64,000 bases of DNA. Origin: an uncultured Ruminococcus sp. (GTDB lineage Bacteria > Bacillota > Clostridia > Oscillospirales > Acutalibacteraceae). The stretch spans positions 40,149 through 104,148 of the forward strand of contig CATXZD010000009.1 in NCBI GenBank assembly GCA_958403905.1, written 5' to 3'. The notes under the pieces were generated by a model that was not told where the DNA came from, searched no databases, and saw nothing but the letters and a program-made list of their open reading frames with translations. The position numbers were made by a program, and so were the translations under genes. Of the stretch, positions 51,050 through 60,791 are shown piece by piece (within the stretch, counting starts at the first letter, position 1; every line of letters starts with the position of its first letter).

Positions 51050-51580
51050 ATGAAACTAAACACTAATTATAGTAAATACTTAGACATAATCAAAAATCTA
51101 TATCTTATTTCTTTTCCAAAAATCGAGAGAAAGCCTTTTAATTTAATTTTAGAGAAGTGTAATGACGGCTCAATGGAAATTAATATAATTCAAAATGATT
51201 ATGGTGATTTTCTTGGTTTTGCAATTATGATTATACATAACGATATTGTTCTGCTTGACTATTTTGCAATTGCACCCGAGCATAGGGGGCAGAAAATAGG
51301 TTCTTCTGCACTAAAAATGCTTTTTGTAAAATACAAAGATAAACGCTTCATTCTTGAAATTGAAAACACTGATATTGAATGTGACAATATGGAAGAGCGA
51401 GTACGCAGAAAAGCATTTTATATAAGAAACGGTATGAAAGTAATGCCATATAAAATAAATCTTATTGGTGTTGAAATGGAAGTTTTGACCCATAAGTGTG
51501 AAGTTAGCTATGAAGAATATTACAGTATATATAAAAACACGTTTTCTGATGAAATTTGCAGGAAAATTAAACGAATTTGA
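51050..51580 (+). CDS. GNAT-family N-acetyltransferase
   Basis: 176-aa acetyl-CoA-dependent transferase. The beta4-alpha3 segment LLDYFAIAPEHRGQKIGSSALKMLF holds the acetyl-CoA loop (Q/RxxGxG/A), followed by FILEIEN and RKAFYIRNGMK, typical of GNAT proteins. The substrate cannot be inferred. ATG 51050 has AAAGGATG 6 bases upstream; ATG 51041 overlaps that site. A DinB-like gene follows at 44 bases. Confidence 0.85.
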   Translation: MKLNTNYSKYLDIIKNLYLISFPKIERKPFNLILEKCNDGSMEINIIQNDYGDFLGFAIMIIHNDIVLLDYFAIAPEHRGQKIGSSALKMLFVKYKDKRFILEIENTDIECDNMEERVRRKAFYIRNGMKVMPYKINLIGVEMEVLTHKCEVSYEEYYSIYKNTFSDEICRKIKRI

Positions 51581-51624
51581 AATTCAGAATATTGTTAAAA
51601 AATTAACAAATAGAGGATAGTAAA

Positions 51625-52149
51625 ATGAAACAGAATACCCTTATTGAAATTATATCAGACCAGACCCAAAGAATGCTTTGGGAAGTAAACAATGTAATTG
51701 ACTGTGTACCCAACAGTTTATGGAATAAAGAATACTGCGATATGCCGCTTTGGAAACATATCTATCATATGTTACATTCACTTGATTTGTGGTTTATCAA
51801 TCCTTGTGACAGGAACTTTCGTGAACCAAGTATTCATACAGAAAACCTGAATAATCTTGATGCGGTATGTGATAAAGCTCTGTCACGTAAAGACATAAAC
51901 AATTATTTCAAACAAATAGAAAATAAGATTAATAACTATATTACTAATCTGAGCGATAAAAATTTATTAGAGTATCCTGAGAATTGCGAATATACGAAGT
52001 TCACTTTGATTATTGCACAATTCAGACATCTGCACACTCATATGGGTATGATTATGGGATTTGTAATTGATGATGCCGGATTATGGCCGAATGTCCTCGG
52101 TCTTACTCGTCCGATACCGCAGAACGGAGATTATAACAAATATTGCTGA
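51625..52149 (+). CDS. DinB-superfamily protein
   Basis: 174-aa four-helix-bundle protein. Histidines in WKHIYHMLHSLDLWF (about residues 47-60) and FRHLHTHMGMIMGF (about 137-150) are at the positions of the metal triad of DinB/YfiT-like enzymes, which carry out thiol-dependent transfers. The specific role is unknown. AGAGGATAG precedes the ATG. Confidence 0.72.
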   Translation: MKQNTLIEIISDQTQRMLWEVNNVIDCVPNSLWNKEYCDMPLWKHIYHMLHSLDLWFINPCDRNFREPSIHTENLNNLDAVCDKALSRKDINNYFKQIENKINNYITNLSDKNLLEYPENCEYTKFTLIIAQFRHLHTHMGMIMGFVIDDAGLWPNVLGLTRPIPQNGDYNKYC

Positions 52150-52374
52150 ATGATTTTACTAAACTCTAATTTTTTGTATGTCTGTAAAAATATCTTAAAA
52201 TATCAGTGAATTTTAAATATAATCTCTCCCGAATTATACAAAATATTCATTTTGTATAATTTTCTATATTGGAATTATCTTGCCTCATTTTTATGATATA
52301 ATCGAGAAAAATCTTTATTTATATAATTCTGAGATAATTTTATAAAATTTCTCAATGATTTTACTAAACTCTAA
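52149..52374 (+). repeat. 21-bp direct repeat before xerC/D
   Basis: An identical 21-base unit (AATGATTTTACTAAACTCTA plus A) occurs at 52149-52169 and 52354-52374, 205 bases apart. The stretch between is AT-rich and holds no gene. Confidence 0.75.
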
Positions 52375-52388
52375 AGGCTGGTGTTTTT

Positions 52389-53372
52389 ATGGCTGTTTCA
52401 TTTCGTGATGAAGCACCTCAGGTTATTAAGGATTATTTATTTTACCTTGAAACTATAAAACTTAAATCCAAAAAAACTGTGGATGAATACTATATTGACT
52501 TGCGAACTTTTTTCAGATATTTAAAACATTCTCGCAAAATCGTTTCTGATAGCATTGAATTTCAAGACACAAAAATTGACGATGTTGACATAAATTTAAT
52601 TAAAACTGTAACACTTAATGACGCTTATGAATTTATGGATTATCTGTATCGTGACCGTCATAATCAAAGCGCCGCCAGAGCCAGAAAGTGTTCAAGTCTT
52701 AAAGGCTTTTTTGATTTTCTATACTCAAAAAAACATCTGATTAACAGTAACCCTATCGCCCAACTTGAAGTGCCTAAGCGTAAAAAAGCTTTACCGAAAT
52801 ACCTCACCCTTGAGCAGAGCATAGAGCTTCTCAATGCTGTAGAAGGAAAATATAAGGAACGTGACTATGCTATAATTACTCTGTTTCTTAATTGCGGATT
52901 GCGTGTTTCCGAAATGGCAGGACTAAATTATACTGATATTCGCAATGATAACACGATGAGAATTCTCGGTAAAGGCAACAAAGAACGCGTTGTATATCTG
53001 AATTCAGCCTGCATTGATGCTATAAGGGATTATATGAGAGTACGTCCCGTTGACGGAATCAAGGACAAAAAGGCATTGTTTATAAGCCGAAATAATCAGA
53101 GAATGTCAGTTAAGACTATTCAAGCTATGGTTTACAAGTATCTTGCTAAAATTGGTCTTGATGCACAAGGATATTCCTGTCATAAGCTGCGTCACACTGC
53201 AGCTACGCTTATGTATCAGCATGGAGGAGTTGATGTGAGAATTCTTAAAGAAGTATTAGGGCACGAAAATCTCGGTACAACTGAAATCTATACACATTTA
53301 AGCTCAGAACAAATGAAAAATGCTGCTGATTCAAATCCTTTGTCAAATGTAAAGAAAAAGAAATCTGACTGA
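52389..53372 (+). CDS. Tyrosine recombinase XerC/XerD-like
   Basis: 327-aa recombinase, close to the size of chromosomal Xer proteins. The N-terminal SAM-like domain (about residues 10-125) is followed by a catalytic domain with NCGLRVSEMAGL (Arg), LGKGNKERVV (Lys), CHKLRHTAATLMYQHG (His-x-x-Arg) and LGHENLGTTEIYTHLSSEQM (Tyr nucleophile). It probably resolves chromosome dimers at dif; XerC and XerD cannot be told apart here. CTAAAGGC is the weak upstream ribosome site. The gene is alone and ends at a terminator. Confidence 0.88.
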   Translation: MAVSFRDEAPQVIKDYLFYLETIKLKSKKTVDEYYIDLRTFFRYLKHSRKIVSDSIEFQDTKIDDVDINLIKTVTLNDAYEFMDYLYRDRHNQSAARARKCSSLKGFFDFLYSKKHLINSNPIAQLEVPKRKKALPKYLTLEQSIELLNAVEGKYKERDYAIITLFLNCGLRVSEMAGLNYTDIRNDNTMRILGKGNKERVVYLNSACIDAIRDYMRVRPVDGIKDKKALFISRNNQRMSVKTIQAMVYKYLAKIGLDAQGYSCHKLRHTAATLMYQHGGVDVRILKEVLGHENLGTTEIYTHLSSEQMKNAADSNPLSNVKKKKSD

Positions 53373-53378
53373 TTAATA

Positions 53379-53413
53379 AACGGCACGTTGATATATAAAA
53401 TCTTCGTGCCGTT
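53379..53413. terminator. Terminator behind xerC/D
   Basis: AACGGCACG pairs exactly with CGTGCCGTT over 17 bases; the following genes are convergent. Confidence 0.7.
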
Positions 53414-53423
53414 ACTTATTGCT

Positions 53424-54116
53424 TTATATTTTAACTACACCCCCTATATCAGTAAGGGGATTTTCTTTGCATAGTATTTTGATTGATACATTATGTTTAT
53501 CAGCAAAATTTTTAATCTTAAAATAATCAGGATGATTTTTTACATTACCAAAAAAAACAGCTGTATTTTCATCAATTTTGCCGCTTGCTCCGCCGATAAA
53601 GCCATAATCATAGCCATCAAGAACAATATTACCGGGAGAAATCAACAAAACCTCTACCCCGTTATTTTTCAATGCTTTTTCAATTGATAAATCGGATGTA
53701 ACAGCTGCATTATCATTAACAACAAGCGTTGAACAACGAGTATAACCTTGATTTACATTAACCGTTTTTATGTTATTATTTCGGCAATAAACAAGCAGAT
53801 TTTTGTCAATCGCTGAAAGTTTACCGTACAAAGTATTATTAATATAAAGAAAATTCAGTAAAATATTTTTGGGGTATCTATCCCCTGCTTTATTTTTGCA
53901 ATAAATAATATTTTTGTTTGATAATTTTCGAGAAAGTATTGTACATTCACTAATAATAAAAACATCACTTTTTATTGAGAGAATCTGCATATCTGCATGT
54001 TTTTGTTCGGGAATCGGAAAACTATTGACTGTATCACTTGCAATAACAGTATTGCCAAGCTTTTCAATCTCTCTTACAAAGCAGGGATACTTGTCCGACA
54101 TAACAAAAGTGCTCAT
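53424..54116 (-). CDS. DUF6873-like GME-fold protein
   Basis: 230 aa, cytoplasmic. Features such as HADMQILS near residue 40, VNQGYTRCSTLVVND near 120 and GGASGKIDENTAVFFGN near 175 match a clostridial family described as a GME (guanidino-modifying enzyme) fold protein; a conserved Cys (CSTLV) and His/Asp (HADM) could be the catalytic pair. No reaction is established. It overlaps the radA stop by one base (TGATG), so it is co-transcribed with radA. Confidence 0.65.
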   Translation of the reverse strand: MSTFVMSDKYPCFVREIEKLGNTVIASDTVNSFPIPEQKHADMQILSIKSDVFIISECTILSRKLSNKNIIYCKNKAGDRYPKNILLNFLYINNTLYGKLSAIDKNLLVYCRNNNIKTVNVNQGYTRCSTLVVNDNAAVTSDLSIEKALKNNGVEVLLISPGNIVLDGYDYGFIGGASGKIDENTAVFFGNVKNHPDYFKIKNFADKHNVSIKILCKENPLTDIGGVVKI

Positions 54117-55480
54117 CAGCTAATTGCCTCAAATGCTTGTCTGATATTTTTTACTCCTATAAGTTCTGCATTGTCACAATGCACTCCTTTTAAGTTGTGA
54201 TATGGCATTATAATTTTATTAAATCCAAGTCTTTCTGCCTCGTTTATTCTCATTTGTGCCTGCGAAACAGCTCTTATTTCTCCTGCAAGTCCAATTTCGC
54301 CAAACACAACTGCTTTTTCGTTGATAGGAGTATCTTTAAGACTGCTGATAAGTGCCATTGCAATTGACAAATCTATTGCCGGTTCGTCAACTCGTAGACC
54401 TCCGACAATATTTATGTATGTATCGCAATTAGAAAAATAATATCCTGCACGTTTTTCAAGCACTGCAAGCAAAAGTGACAGTCTGTTATAATCAAAGCCT
54501 GTTGACATCCTACGTGGATTACCATAACCGCTTTGGGTTGCAAGACCCTGAGTTTCCGCAAGAATGGGTCTTGAACCCTCAATTGTACAAGTTACACATG
54601 TTCCCGAAACATTCTTAGGTCTGCCTGAAAGCAGCATTACAGAGGGATTTTCCACCTCCTGTAATCCCTTATCAGTCATTTCAAAAACGCCAATTTCGTT
54701 TGTTGAGCCATAGCGATTTTTAATTGCTCTTATAACTCTACAGCTCATTTGTTTGTCACCCTCAAAATACAGAACGGTATCTACAATGTGTTCAAGCACT
54801 TTAGGACCTGCAATAGAGCCTTCTTTGTTTACGTGTCCTACAATAAACATTGGAATATCACAGCCTTTAGCGGTTCGCATAAGCATATTTGTACATTCCC
54901 TTACCTGAGTGACACTGCCTGTTGACGAACTTAGCTCAGATAAATTCATTGTTTGAATTGAGTCAATCATAACAAGATCGGGTTTTACGTTTTTTATCTG
55001 CTCACATACTATTTCAACATCGGTTTCTGTCATAATAAAAAGATTAGGTGAACTTACGCCAAGACGAATTGCACGAAGCTTTAGCTGACGCTTTGATTCC
55101 TCACCTGAAACGTAGAGAATTTTGAGAGTATCACCCATATATTGACAAATCTGCATTAATACAGTTGATTTACCGATTCCCGGGTCACCGCCGAGAAGTA
55201 TAAGACTTCCCTTTACTATTCCTCCGCCAAGTACACGGTTAAGCTCTTTGCTTCCCGTATCATAACGGTATTCGTCCTCGGTTGAAATTTCATTAATTGA
55301 ATATGGTTTTGTATATGTTGAAAAAGAGCGTGATTTTGAAGCAGAAACATTTTTTGAAGTATCTTTAATTTCTTCATTCATTGTGTTCCACTCACCGCAG
55401 GACGGACACTTTCCATACCATTTTGGTGATTCATAGCCGCACTCTGAACAAATATATACGCTTTTAATTTTTGAAGCCAT
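54116..55480 (-). CDS. radA: DNA repair protein RadA/Sms
   Basis: 454-aa RecA-like protein that promotes branch migration in homologous recombination. The N-terminal zinc finger is CSECGYESPKWYGKCPSC (residues 11-28); Walker A is GGDPGIGKST (about 97), the KNRYGSTNEIGVFEM motif is at about 250 (KNRFG of RadA), and the C-terminal Lon-like domain begins about 300. AGGAAGTG precedes the ATG. Confidence 0.96.
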   Translation of the reverse strand: MASKIKSVYICSECGYESPKWYGKCPSCGEWNTMNEEIKDTSKNVSASKSRSFSTYTKPYSINEISTEDEYRYDTGSKELNRVLGGGIVKGSLILLGGDPGIGKSTVLMQICQYMGDTLKILYVSGEESKRQLKLRAIRLGVSSPNLFIMTETDVEIVCEQIKNVKPDLVMIDSIQTMNLSELSSSTGSVTQVRECTNMLMRTAKGCDIPMFIVGHVNKEGSIAGPKVLEHIVDTVLYFEGDKQMSCRVIRAIKNRYGSTNEIGVFEMTDKGLQEVENPSVMLLSGRPKNVSGTCVTCTIEGSRPILAETQGLATQSGYGNPRRMSTGFDYNRLSLLLAVLEKRAGYYFSNCDTYINIVGGLRVDEPAIDLSIAMALISSLKDTPINEKAVVFGEIGLAGEIRAVSQAQMRINEAERLGFNKIIMPYHNLKGVHCDNAELIGVKNIRQAFEAIS

Positions 55481-55494
55481 TTTTTCACTTCCTG

Positions 55495-56205
55495 TCAGTT
55501 TGTATTATAGTAACTTAAAAATCCCGCTGTTATAGAAAAAGCCATTTGCTTCTGATATTGTTTATCAAGCAAGTGATTACATTCCTCTTCATTTGATATA
55601 AATCCGCACTCTACAATAATTGCAGGATTATTCGTATTTTTCAATAGATAAATTCCACCATCTGCTTTTTTACATTCACGCTCATTGTCAGGCTGTAAAA
55701 GTCCTTTAACTGAATATTTAATACTGTCAGCAAGTTGCTTACTTTTCGAATTATTTGGCGAGTAAAAAATCTGTGCTCCATGGTACTTGCTCTCCGAAAA
55801 TTTATTTTGATGTATGCTTATAATAGTATTTTCTTTAGAAGAATTAAATATTTCAAGCCGTTTTTTCATATCTGATACTTTTCGCTTTCGTATTGTATCT
55901 TCACCGCTGTCAAGAGCCATATCGTTTTTTCTGGTTCGTAAAATATCAAATCCAAGCAAGTAAAACAACGCTGAGGTATCGTTTGCTATTGAAAGATTTA
56001 TGTCCTTTTCCAGAACTCCGTTGTCGCTGACAGCCCCTCCATCTTCACCGCCGTGACCCGGATCTATTACTATGACAGGAAGATTGTCTGATATGTCAGA
56101 TGAAGTATTCACAGCAATATTACCGGCAGCTGAAATCATTAATATAAAAAAAGACAGAAGAAGTATTATACAGATTGATGAAAACATCAGTTTTCTGTAG
56201 TTCAT
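55495..56205 (-). CDS. cwlD: N-acetylmuramoyl-L-alanine amidase (CwlD-like)
   Basis: 236 aa: one N-terminal membrane segment or signal (residues 8-29) and an Amidase_3 domain with zinc ligands in VIDPGHGGEDGGA, the Glu after GVLEKDINLS, IISIHQN, and the catalytic Glu in IIVECGFISN. The size and single-domain layout match CwlD, which makes muramic lactam in the spore cortex; this implies sporulation. A general autolysin is the alternative. GGAGGTGG precedes the ATG. It lies 14 bases before radA. Confidence 0.85.
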   Translation of the reverse strand: MNYRKLMFSSICIILLLSFFILMISAAGNIAVNTSSDISDNLPVIVIDPGHGGEDGGAVSDNGVLEKDINLSIANDTSALFYLLGFDILRTRKNDMALDSGEDTIRKRKVSDMKKRLEIFNSSKENTIISIHQNKFSESKYHGAQIFYSPNNSKSKQLADSIKYSVKGLLQPDNERECKKADGGIYLLKNTNNPAIIVECGFISNEEECNHLLDKQYQKQMAFSITAGFLSYYNTN

Positions 56206-56331
56206 AATAATCCACCTCCGTTTAATAGTATGACAGGGTGTATTATTAATATTACCTTTTAATTATATACTAAAAAAGTGTTTAGTCAATATTACAATAT
56301 TTTAAAAATTTGATTCTAAAGCAAAAATTTA

Positions 56332-56366
56332 TAAAAAGGACAAGCCGTTTTATTAACAGCTTGTCC
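56332..56366 (-). terminator. Terminator of lysA
   Basis: On the minus strand GGACAAGC pairs with GCTTGTCC over 13 bases and a T-run follows. Confidence 0.8.
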
Positions 56367-56389
56367 TAAAATTTTAGTTATAAAATTAA

Positions 56390-57688
56390 TCAGATGTCGT
56401 TCTTTACAAGATCTTCATAGCTTTCACGCTTGATTATTATACGTGATTTGCCGTCTTTAACCATTACCATAGCAGGGCGAGGAATTCTGTTGTAATTAGA
56501 AGCCATTGAGTAGTTATAGGCACCTGTTGAAAGTACTGCAAGCGTGTCACCTACTTCAACCTCTGCGATCTTTGTGTGTTCCTGAATAAGGTCACCGCTC
56601 TCACAGCATTTACCTGCAATTGTAACAGTTTCGTTTGCTTCTTTATCAGCTTTGCCTGCATTTAAAACTGTATAGTCTGACTGGTAGAGCGCATATCTGA
56701 TATTATCAGTCATACCGCCGTCTATAGACACGTATGTTCTTACGTTTGGTATTTCTTTTTTTCCGCCAACTGTGTACAGTGTAATTCCTGCTTCACCAAC
56801 AATTGATCTACCCGGCTCAATGTAGATAAACGGCACAGGCAGACCATATTCGGCAGATTTTGCCTTAACGGCAACAGAAACCTTTTCCATATAGTTTTCA
56901 TAAGGAACAGGCTCGTCCTTACTTGTATACATAATGCCGAAGCCACCGCCGAGATTAAGCTCAGAAATTGTAATGCCAAGTTCATTTTTGATTTTACCGA
57001 TGAAATCCATCATAATTTCAGCAGCAGTTACAAACGGATCAATGTCAAAAATTTGAGAGCCGATATGGCAATGAAGCTCATTTAGTGTTACATTATTAAG
57101 CTTTAATGCTTCTTTAACAGCTTCAAAAGCCTCTCCCGTTTCAAGAGCAAAGCCGAATTTTGAATCAATCTGACCTGTTCTGATGAAGTTGTGAGTATGA
57201 GCGTCAACGCCCGGCTTTATACGGAAAGAAATATTTACTTTCTTTCCCATATCTCCTGCGATTTTGTCAAGCAGTTCAAGCTCGTAAAGATTATCTACAA
57301 CGAACTTGCCTACCTTCGATTCAATAGCAAACTTGATTTCATCAGCTGTTTTGTTGTTACCGTGAAAATGCACCTTTTCCATTGGAAAACCCGACTGTAA
57401 AGCAGTATAGATTTCACCGCCTGAAACAACGTCAAGACCGATGTTCTCATCCTTTGCTATTCTGCAAAGCTCTTTGCAGGAGAGTGCCTTGCTTGCATAA
57501 AGCGGCATACCGTTTCCGTCATAAAACTTCTTAAAGGAGTTAACATATGAACGGCAGGTTTCCCTGATAACATTTTCATCAAGTACATAAAGGGGTGTGC
57601 CGTATTCCTTTGCAAGATCTAAAGTATCGCACCCTCCTATTGTAAGATGTCCCTTTTCATTTACATTAAGACAATCATTTACAAACAT
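56390..57688 (-). CDS. lysA: Diaminopimelate decarboxylase LysA
   Basis: Last step of lysine synthesis, meso-DAP to lysine, in the cytoplasm. The 432-aa PLP enzyme shows YASKALSC (PLP lysine, about 62), HFHGNNKT, FGFALE, HCHIGSQIFDI (about 205), LNLGGGFGI (about 245), EPGRSIVGEAG (about 292) and CCESGDLI (active-site Cys, about 355). The ATG is preceded by GAGGTATG. The stop of engB lies 3 bases upstream. Full length. Confidence 0.96.
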   Translation of the reverse strand: MFVNDCLNVNEKGHLTIGGCDTLDLAKEYGTPLYVLDENVIRETCRSYVNSFKKFYDGNGMPLYASKALSCKELCRIAKDENIGLDVVSGGEIYTALQSGFPMEKVHFHGNNKTADEIKFAIESKVGKFVVDNLYELELLDKIAGDMGKKVNISFRIKPGVDAHTHNFIRTGQIDSKFGFALETGEAFEAVKEALKLNNVTLNELHCHIGSQIFDIDPFVTAAEIMMDFIGKIKNELGITISELNLGGGFGIMYTSKDEPVPYENYMEKVSVAVKAKSAEYGLPVPFIYIEPGRSIVGEAGITLYTVGGKKEIPNVRTYVSIDGGMTDNIRYALYQSDYTVLNAGKADKEANETVTIAGKCCESGDLIQEHTKIAEVEVGDTLAVLSTGAYNYSMASNYNRIPRPAMVMVKDGKSRIIIKRESYEDLVKNDI

Positions 57689-57691
57689 TGT

Positions 57692-58294
57692 TCATACCTC
57701 CGTAATACTAAAATTATTAATAGATTCTTCAATCAGCTTTCTGATTTCATCATTTCCAAACCCTGTCTGAGCAGAAAAAGGAATTAAAGGAATATGTTCA
57801 ATTGTGCTAAAAATATCCTTGTAATATTCTATCTGCTTTTCATATTGAGACTTTTTAAGTTTATCGCTTTTTGTAAGCACTGCTGCAAAATTAAATCCGC
57901 CTCTGTACAGAAAATCAATCATATGTAAGTCGTCATCTGTAGGAGGATGACGCAAATCAAGAATCTGAATTACAAGGGCACGATTTCGCTCTTGATTAAA
58001 GTATCCCTCAACAAGCCTTGCCCAACGCTCTTTTTCAGCTTTAGATACTTTTGCATATCCGTATCCGGGCAAATCAACCATTCTGAATTCACGCAATTTA
58101 TAAAAGTTAATAGTAGCAGTTTTTCCGGGTTGGGCGCTGACCCTTGCAAGAGCTTTTCGTTGAACAAGCTTATTGATGAGAGAGGATTTTCCGACATTTG
58201 AATGACCGGAAAATACTATTTCAGGCATATCAGATTTTGGAAGCTGTTCTATCTTGCCTGCTGCAAATTCAAAGCATACTTCGTTAAAATTCAT
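57692..58294 (-). CDS. engB: Ribosome biogenesis GTPase EngB/YsxC
   Basis: 200-aa GTPase needed for large ribosomal subunit assembly. G1 is GHSNVGKSS (about residue 30), G3 is DLPGYGYAKV (about 75), G4 is LTKSDKL (about 140) and G5 is SAQTG. AGGAGTAAGGG precedes the ATG. The lon gene ends 14 bases upstream, giving the conserved lon-engB order. Confidence 0.97.
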   Translation of the reverse strand: MNFNEVCFEFAAGKIEQLPKSDMPEIVFSGHSNVGKSSLINKLVQRKALARVSAQPGKTATINFYKLREFRMVDLPGYGYAKVSKAEKERWARLVEGYFNQERNRALVIQILDLRHPPTDDDLHMIDFLYRGGFNFAAVLTKSDKLKKSQYEKQIEYYKDIFSTIEHIPLIPFSAQTGFGNDEIRKLIEESINNFSITEV

Positions 58295-58308
58295 ACCCTT
58301 ACTCCTGT

Positions 58309-60714
58309 TTACTGTCTTAGTGTTGCTACACCGTTTTTGTGATGCTGTGTTATTTTAATGTTTTCCCATTCCTTTTCGGAAACTTTAATTGTATCATTGA
58401 AAGCAAGCGAAATAACGTCCTTAAAGCTATCAACGGGTACAAAACTTACTTTTTCCCTAACAACGCTGTCAACATCCTGCAAATCAGGTGTGTTTTCCTT
58501 AGGAATGATTACGGTATTGATTCCGTGTTTATACGCAGCCATACTCTTTTCTTTTAAACCACCTATCGGTAAAACTTTGCCTCTTAGGGTAATTTCACCT
58601 GTCATAGCAATATCATGCCTTACAGGCTTTAAAGTTAAAGCTGAATAAATAGCCGTAGCCATAGTAATTCCTGCTGATGGTCCGTCTTTAGGAATTGCAC
58701 CTTCGGGAGCGTGAATGTGAATATCCTTATCTTTATAAAATTCAGAGTCAATACCGAGAACCTCGCAGTGACTTCTTATGCAGGTTATTGCCGTCTTTGC
58801 AGATTCCTGCATTACATCGCCAAGTGAGCCGGTAAGCTCTATCTTACCTGTTCCCTGCATTACTGCAACCTCAATCGGAAGAAGCTCTCCACCGACTGAA
58901 GTCCAGGCAAGACCGTTTACTACGCCGATTTCATCTTTATCTGAATAATTATCGGAAAGATATTTTTTATGTCCGAGCATTTTCTCAATTGCATTTTCGT
59001 CAATTTTAAAGTTCAGGACATCATCTTCAAGCTTTCTAACTGCACATTTTCTTAGAATTGAAGCAATGAGTCTTTCAAGCGAACGTACGCCCGCTTCTCT
59101 TGTGTAAAAATCAATTAAGAAATATATGCCCTTTTGCGTAAACTTGACTTCTTTACTGCTGAAACCAGATAAGTCAAGCTGCTTGGGAATAAGGTGTTTT
59201 TTAGCTATATTATATTTTTCTTCTCGTGTATAGCTGTTGATTTCAATAAGCTCCATTCTGTCGAGTAAAGGAGCAGGAATAGCTGAAACATCATTTGCCG
59301 TTGTAATAAACATAACATTTGACAAGTCAAACGGTATGTCAATATAGTGATCAACAAACTTATTATTTTGCTCACTGTCAAGCACTTCAAGAAGCGCCGA
59401 CGTTGGATCACCCTTATAATCGCTTGCAAGCTTGTCTATTTCGTCAAGAATAAGAACGGGATTGTTTGCTCCCGCTGTCTGAACTGCCGACATAATCCTG
59501 CCCGGTATTGAACCGATATATGTACGCCTATGACCTCGAATTTCCGCCTCATCCTTTACACCGCCGAGGGCAATACGCTGGCTTTTTCTGCCTATAGCCT
59601 TTGCAATAGACTGCGCAATTGAGGTTTTTCCCACTCCGGGAGGTCCTGCAAAACAGATAATCTGCCCTTTTTGCTTTTCACTAAGCTTCTTTACAGCAAG
59701 TTGCTCGATTATCCTATCCTTAATTTTTTCAAGTCCAAAGTGACTTTTATCAAGCTCTTTACGAATTTTAGAAATTACAATCTTATCTTTAGAAGAAATA
59801 TTCCACGGCAGATCGATTACGGTATCAAGGTAAGTTCTGATAACAGAAGCCTCCTGACTGCCATAAGGCATCTTCATAAGTTTTTGACACTCTTTAAATA
59901 GTGTTTCCTGCGACTTTTCAGGAAGATGGAGTTGTTCTATTTTTTTGTAATATTCTTCAGCTTCTGCTGATGGATTGTCATCCTCCCCAAGTTCTTCTTC
60001 GATAACACGTTTCTGCTCACGCAAGAAATACTCACGCTGACTTTCGTCAATTCGCTGCCTTGCTTTATTTGAAATTTCATCCTCTATTCTTAAAATGAAA
60101 TTTTCATTTACAAGAATATCCAAAATCTCCTCAAGACGATGAGTTTCCGGGAGAATTTCAAGGATTGATTGTTTAGTATGATAGTCAAGAATTAAATTTG
60201 AAGTAATAAAATCAGCAAGCTCACCCGGGTATTTACAAAGCGCAACCTTAAAAATAATATCAGGAGGCATTTTGGGTGAAACGTCCATATACTTTTCAAA
60301 TTCTTTTTTTACAGTTCTCATAAGGGCTGAATCACGGGCAGTCATTTGAAATGGTTCATCTGCAACAGGCTTGATTTCAGCCATAAGGCACTTTTCGTCA
60401 AATACAGGCGCGACAATTTTCGCCCTGCACTGACCCTCTATAACAATTCTCGTCGTATTTTCAGGCTGTTTAAGCACCTGTACTATTTTTGCAATTACAC
60501 CTGTGCTGTATAAATCTATAATTGTGGGCTCGTTTTCCACAGCGTCTTTCTGGGCTGTAAGGAAAATGAGCTGGTCTTTTTTCATCGCTTTATTAATTGC
60601 AGTAATACTCTTTTTTCTTCCAACATCAAAATGTATTAATGACTTAGGAAATACAACCAAACCTCGAAGCGGAAGAACAGGTACAATTAAATTTTCATTA
60701 ATATTAAAATCCAT
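58309..60714 (-). CDS. lon: ATP-dependent protease Lon
   Basis: 801-aa cytoplasmic AAA+ protease. The N-terminal LON substrate domain spans residues 10-200, Walker A GPPGVGKTS is near 360, Walker B ILDEIDKLASD near 420, and the serine protease domain has PEGAIPKDGPSAGIT (catalytic Ser) near 680 and a lysine near 720 (GGLKEKSMAAYKHG). Full length. The ATG has AAAGGA upstream, and a terminator separates lon from clpX. Confidence 0.97.
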   Translation of the reverse strand: MDFNINENLIVPVLPLRGLVVFPKSLIHFDVGRKKSITAINKAMKKDQLIFLTAQKDAVENEPTIIDLYSTGVIAKIVQVLKQPENTTRIVIEGQCRAKIVAPVFDEKCLMAEIKPVADEPFQMTARDSALMRTVKKEFEKYMDVSPKMPPDIIFKVALCKYPGELADFITSNLILDYHTKQSILEILPETHRLEEILDILVNENFILRIEDEISNKARQRIDESQREYFLREQKRVIEEELGEDDNPSAEAEEYYKKIEQLHLPEKSQETLFKECQKLMKMPYGSQEASVIRTYLDTVIDLPWNISSKDKIVISKIRKELDKSHFGLEKIKDRIIEQLAVKKLSEKQKGQIICFAGPPGVGKTSIAQSIAKAIGRKSQRIALGGVKDEAEIRGHRRTYIGSIPGRIMSAVQTAGANNPVLILDEIDKLASDYKGDPTSALLEVLDSEQNNKFVDHYIDIPFDLSNVMFITTANDVSAIPAPLLDRMELIEINSYTREEKYNIAKKHLIPKQLDLSGFSSKEVKFTQKGIYFLIDFYTREAGVRSLERLIASILRKCAVRKLEDDVLNFKIDENAIEKMLGHKKYLSDNYSDKDEIGVVNGLAWTSVGGELLPIEVAVMQGTGKIELTGSLGDVMQESAKTAITCIRSHCEVLGIDSEFYKDKDIHIHAPEGAIPKDGPSAGITMATAIYSALTLKPVRHDIAMTGEITLRGKVLPIGGLKEKSMAAYKHGINTVIIPKENTPDLQDVDSVVREKVSFVPVDSFKDVISLAFNDTIKVSEKEWENIKITQHHKNGVATLRQ

Positions 60715-60751
60715 TTTAATTCCTTTCAGGGGTACAACTCAATAAAAAGTA

Positions 60752-60780
60752 ATAGCTGTATTGTTTGGCAATACAGCTAT
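60752..60780 (-). terminator. Terminator between clpX and lon
   Basis: ATAGCTGTATTG pairs exactly with CAATACAGCTAT over 5 bases; the minus strand continues TACTTTTTATT. Confidence 0.75.
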
Positions 60781-60791
60781 AATTCACATTA

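Noticed and set aside
52149..52374. dif site next to xerC/D
   Set aside because: The 21-bp repeat does not show the two inverted 11-bp arms with a 6-bp centre that define dif.
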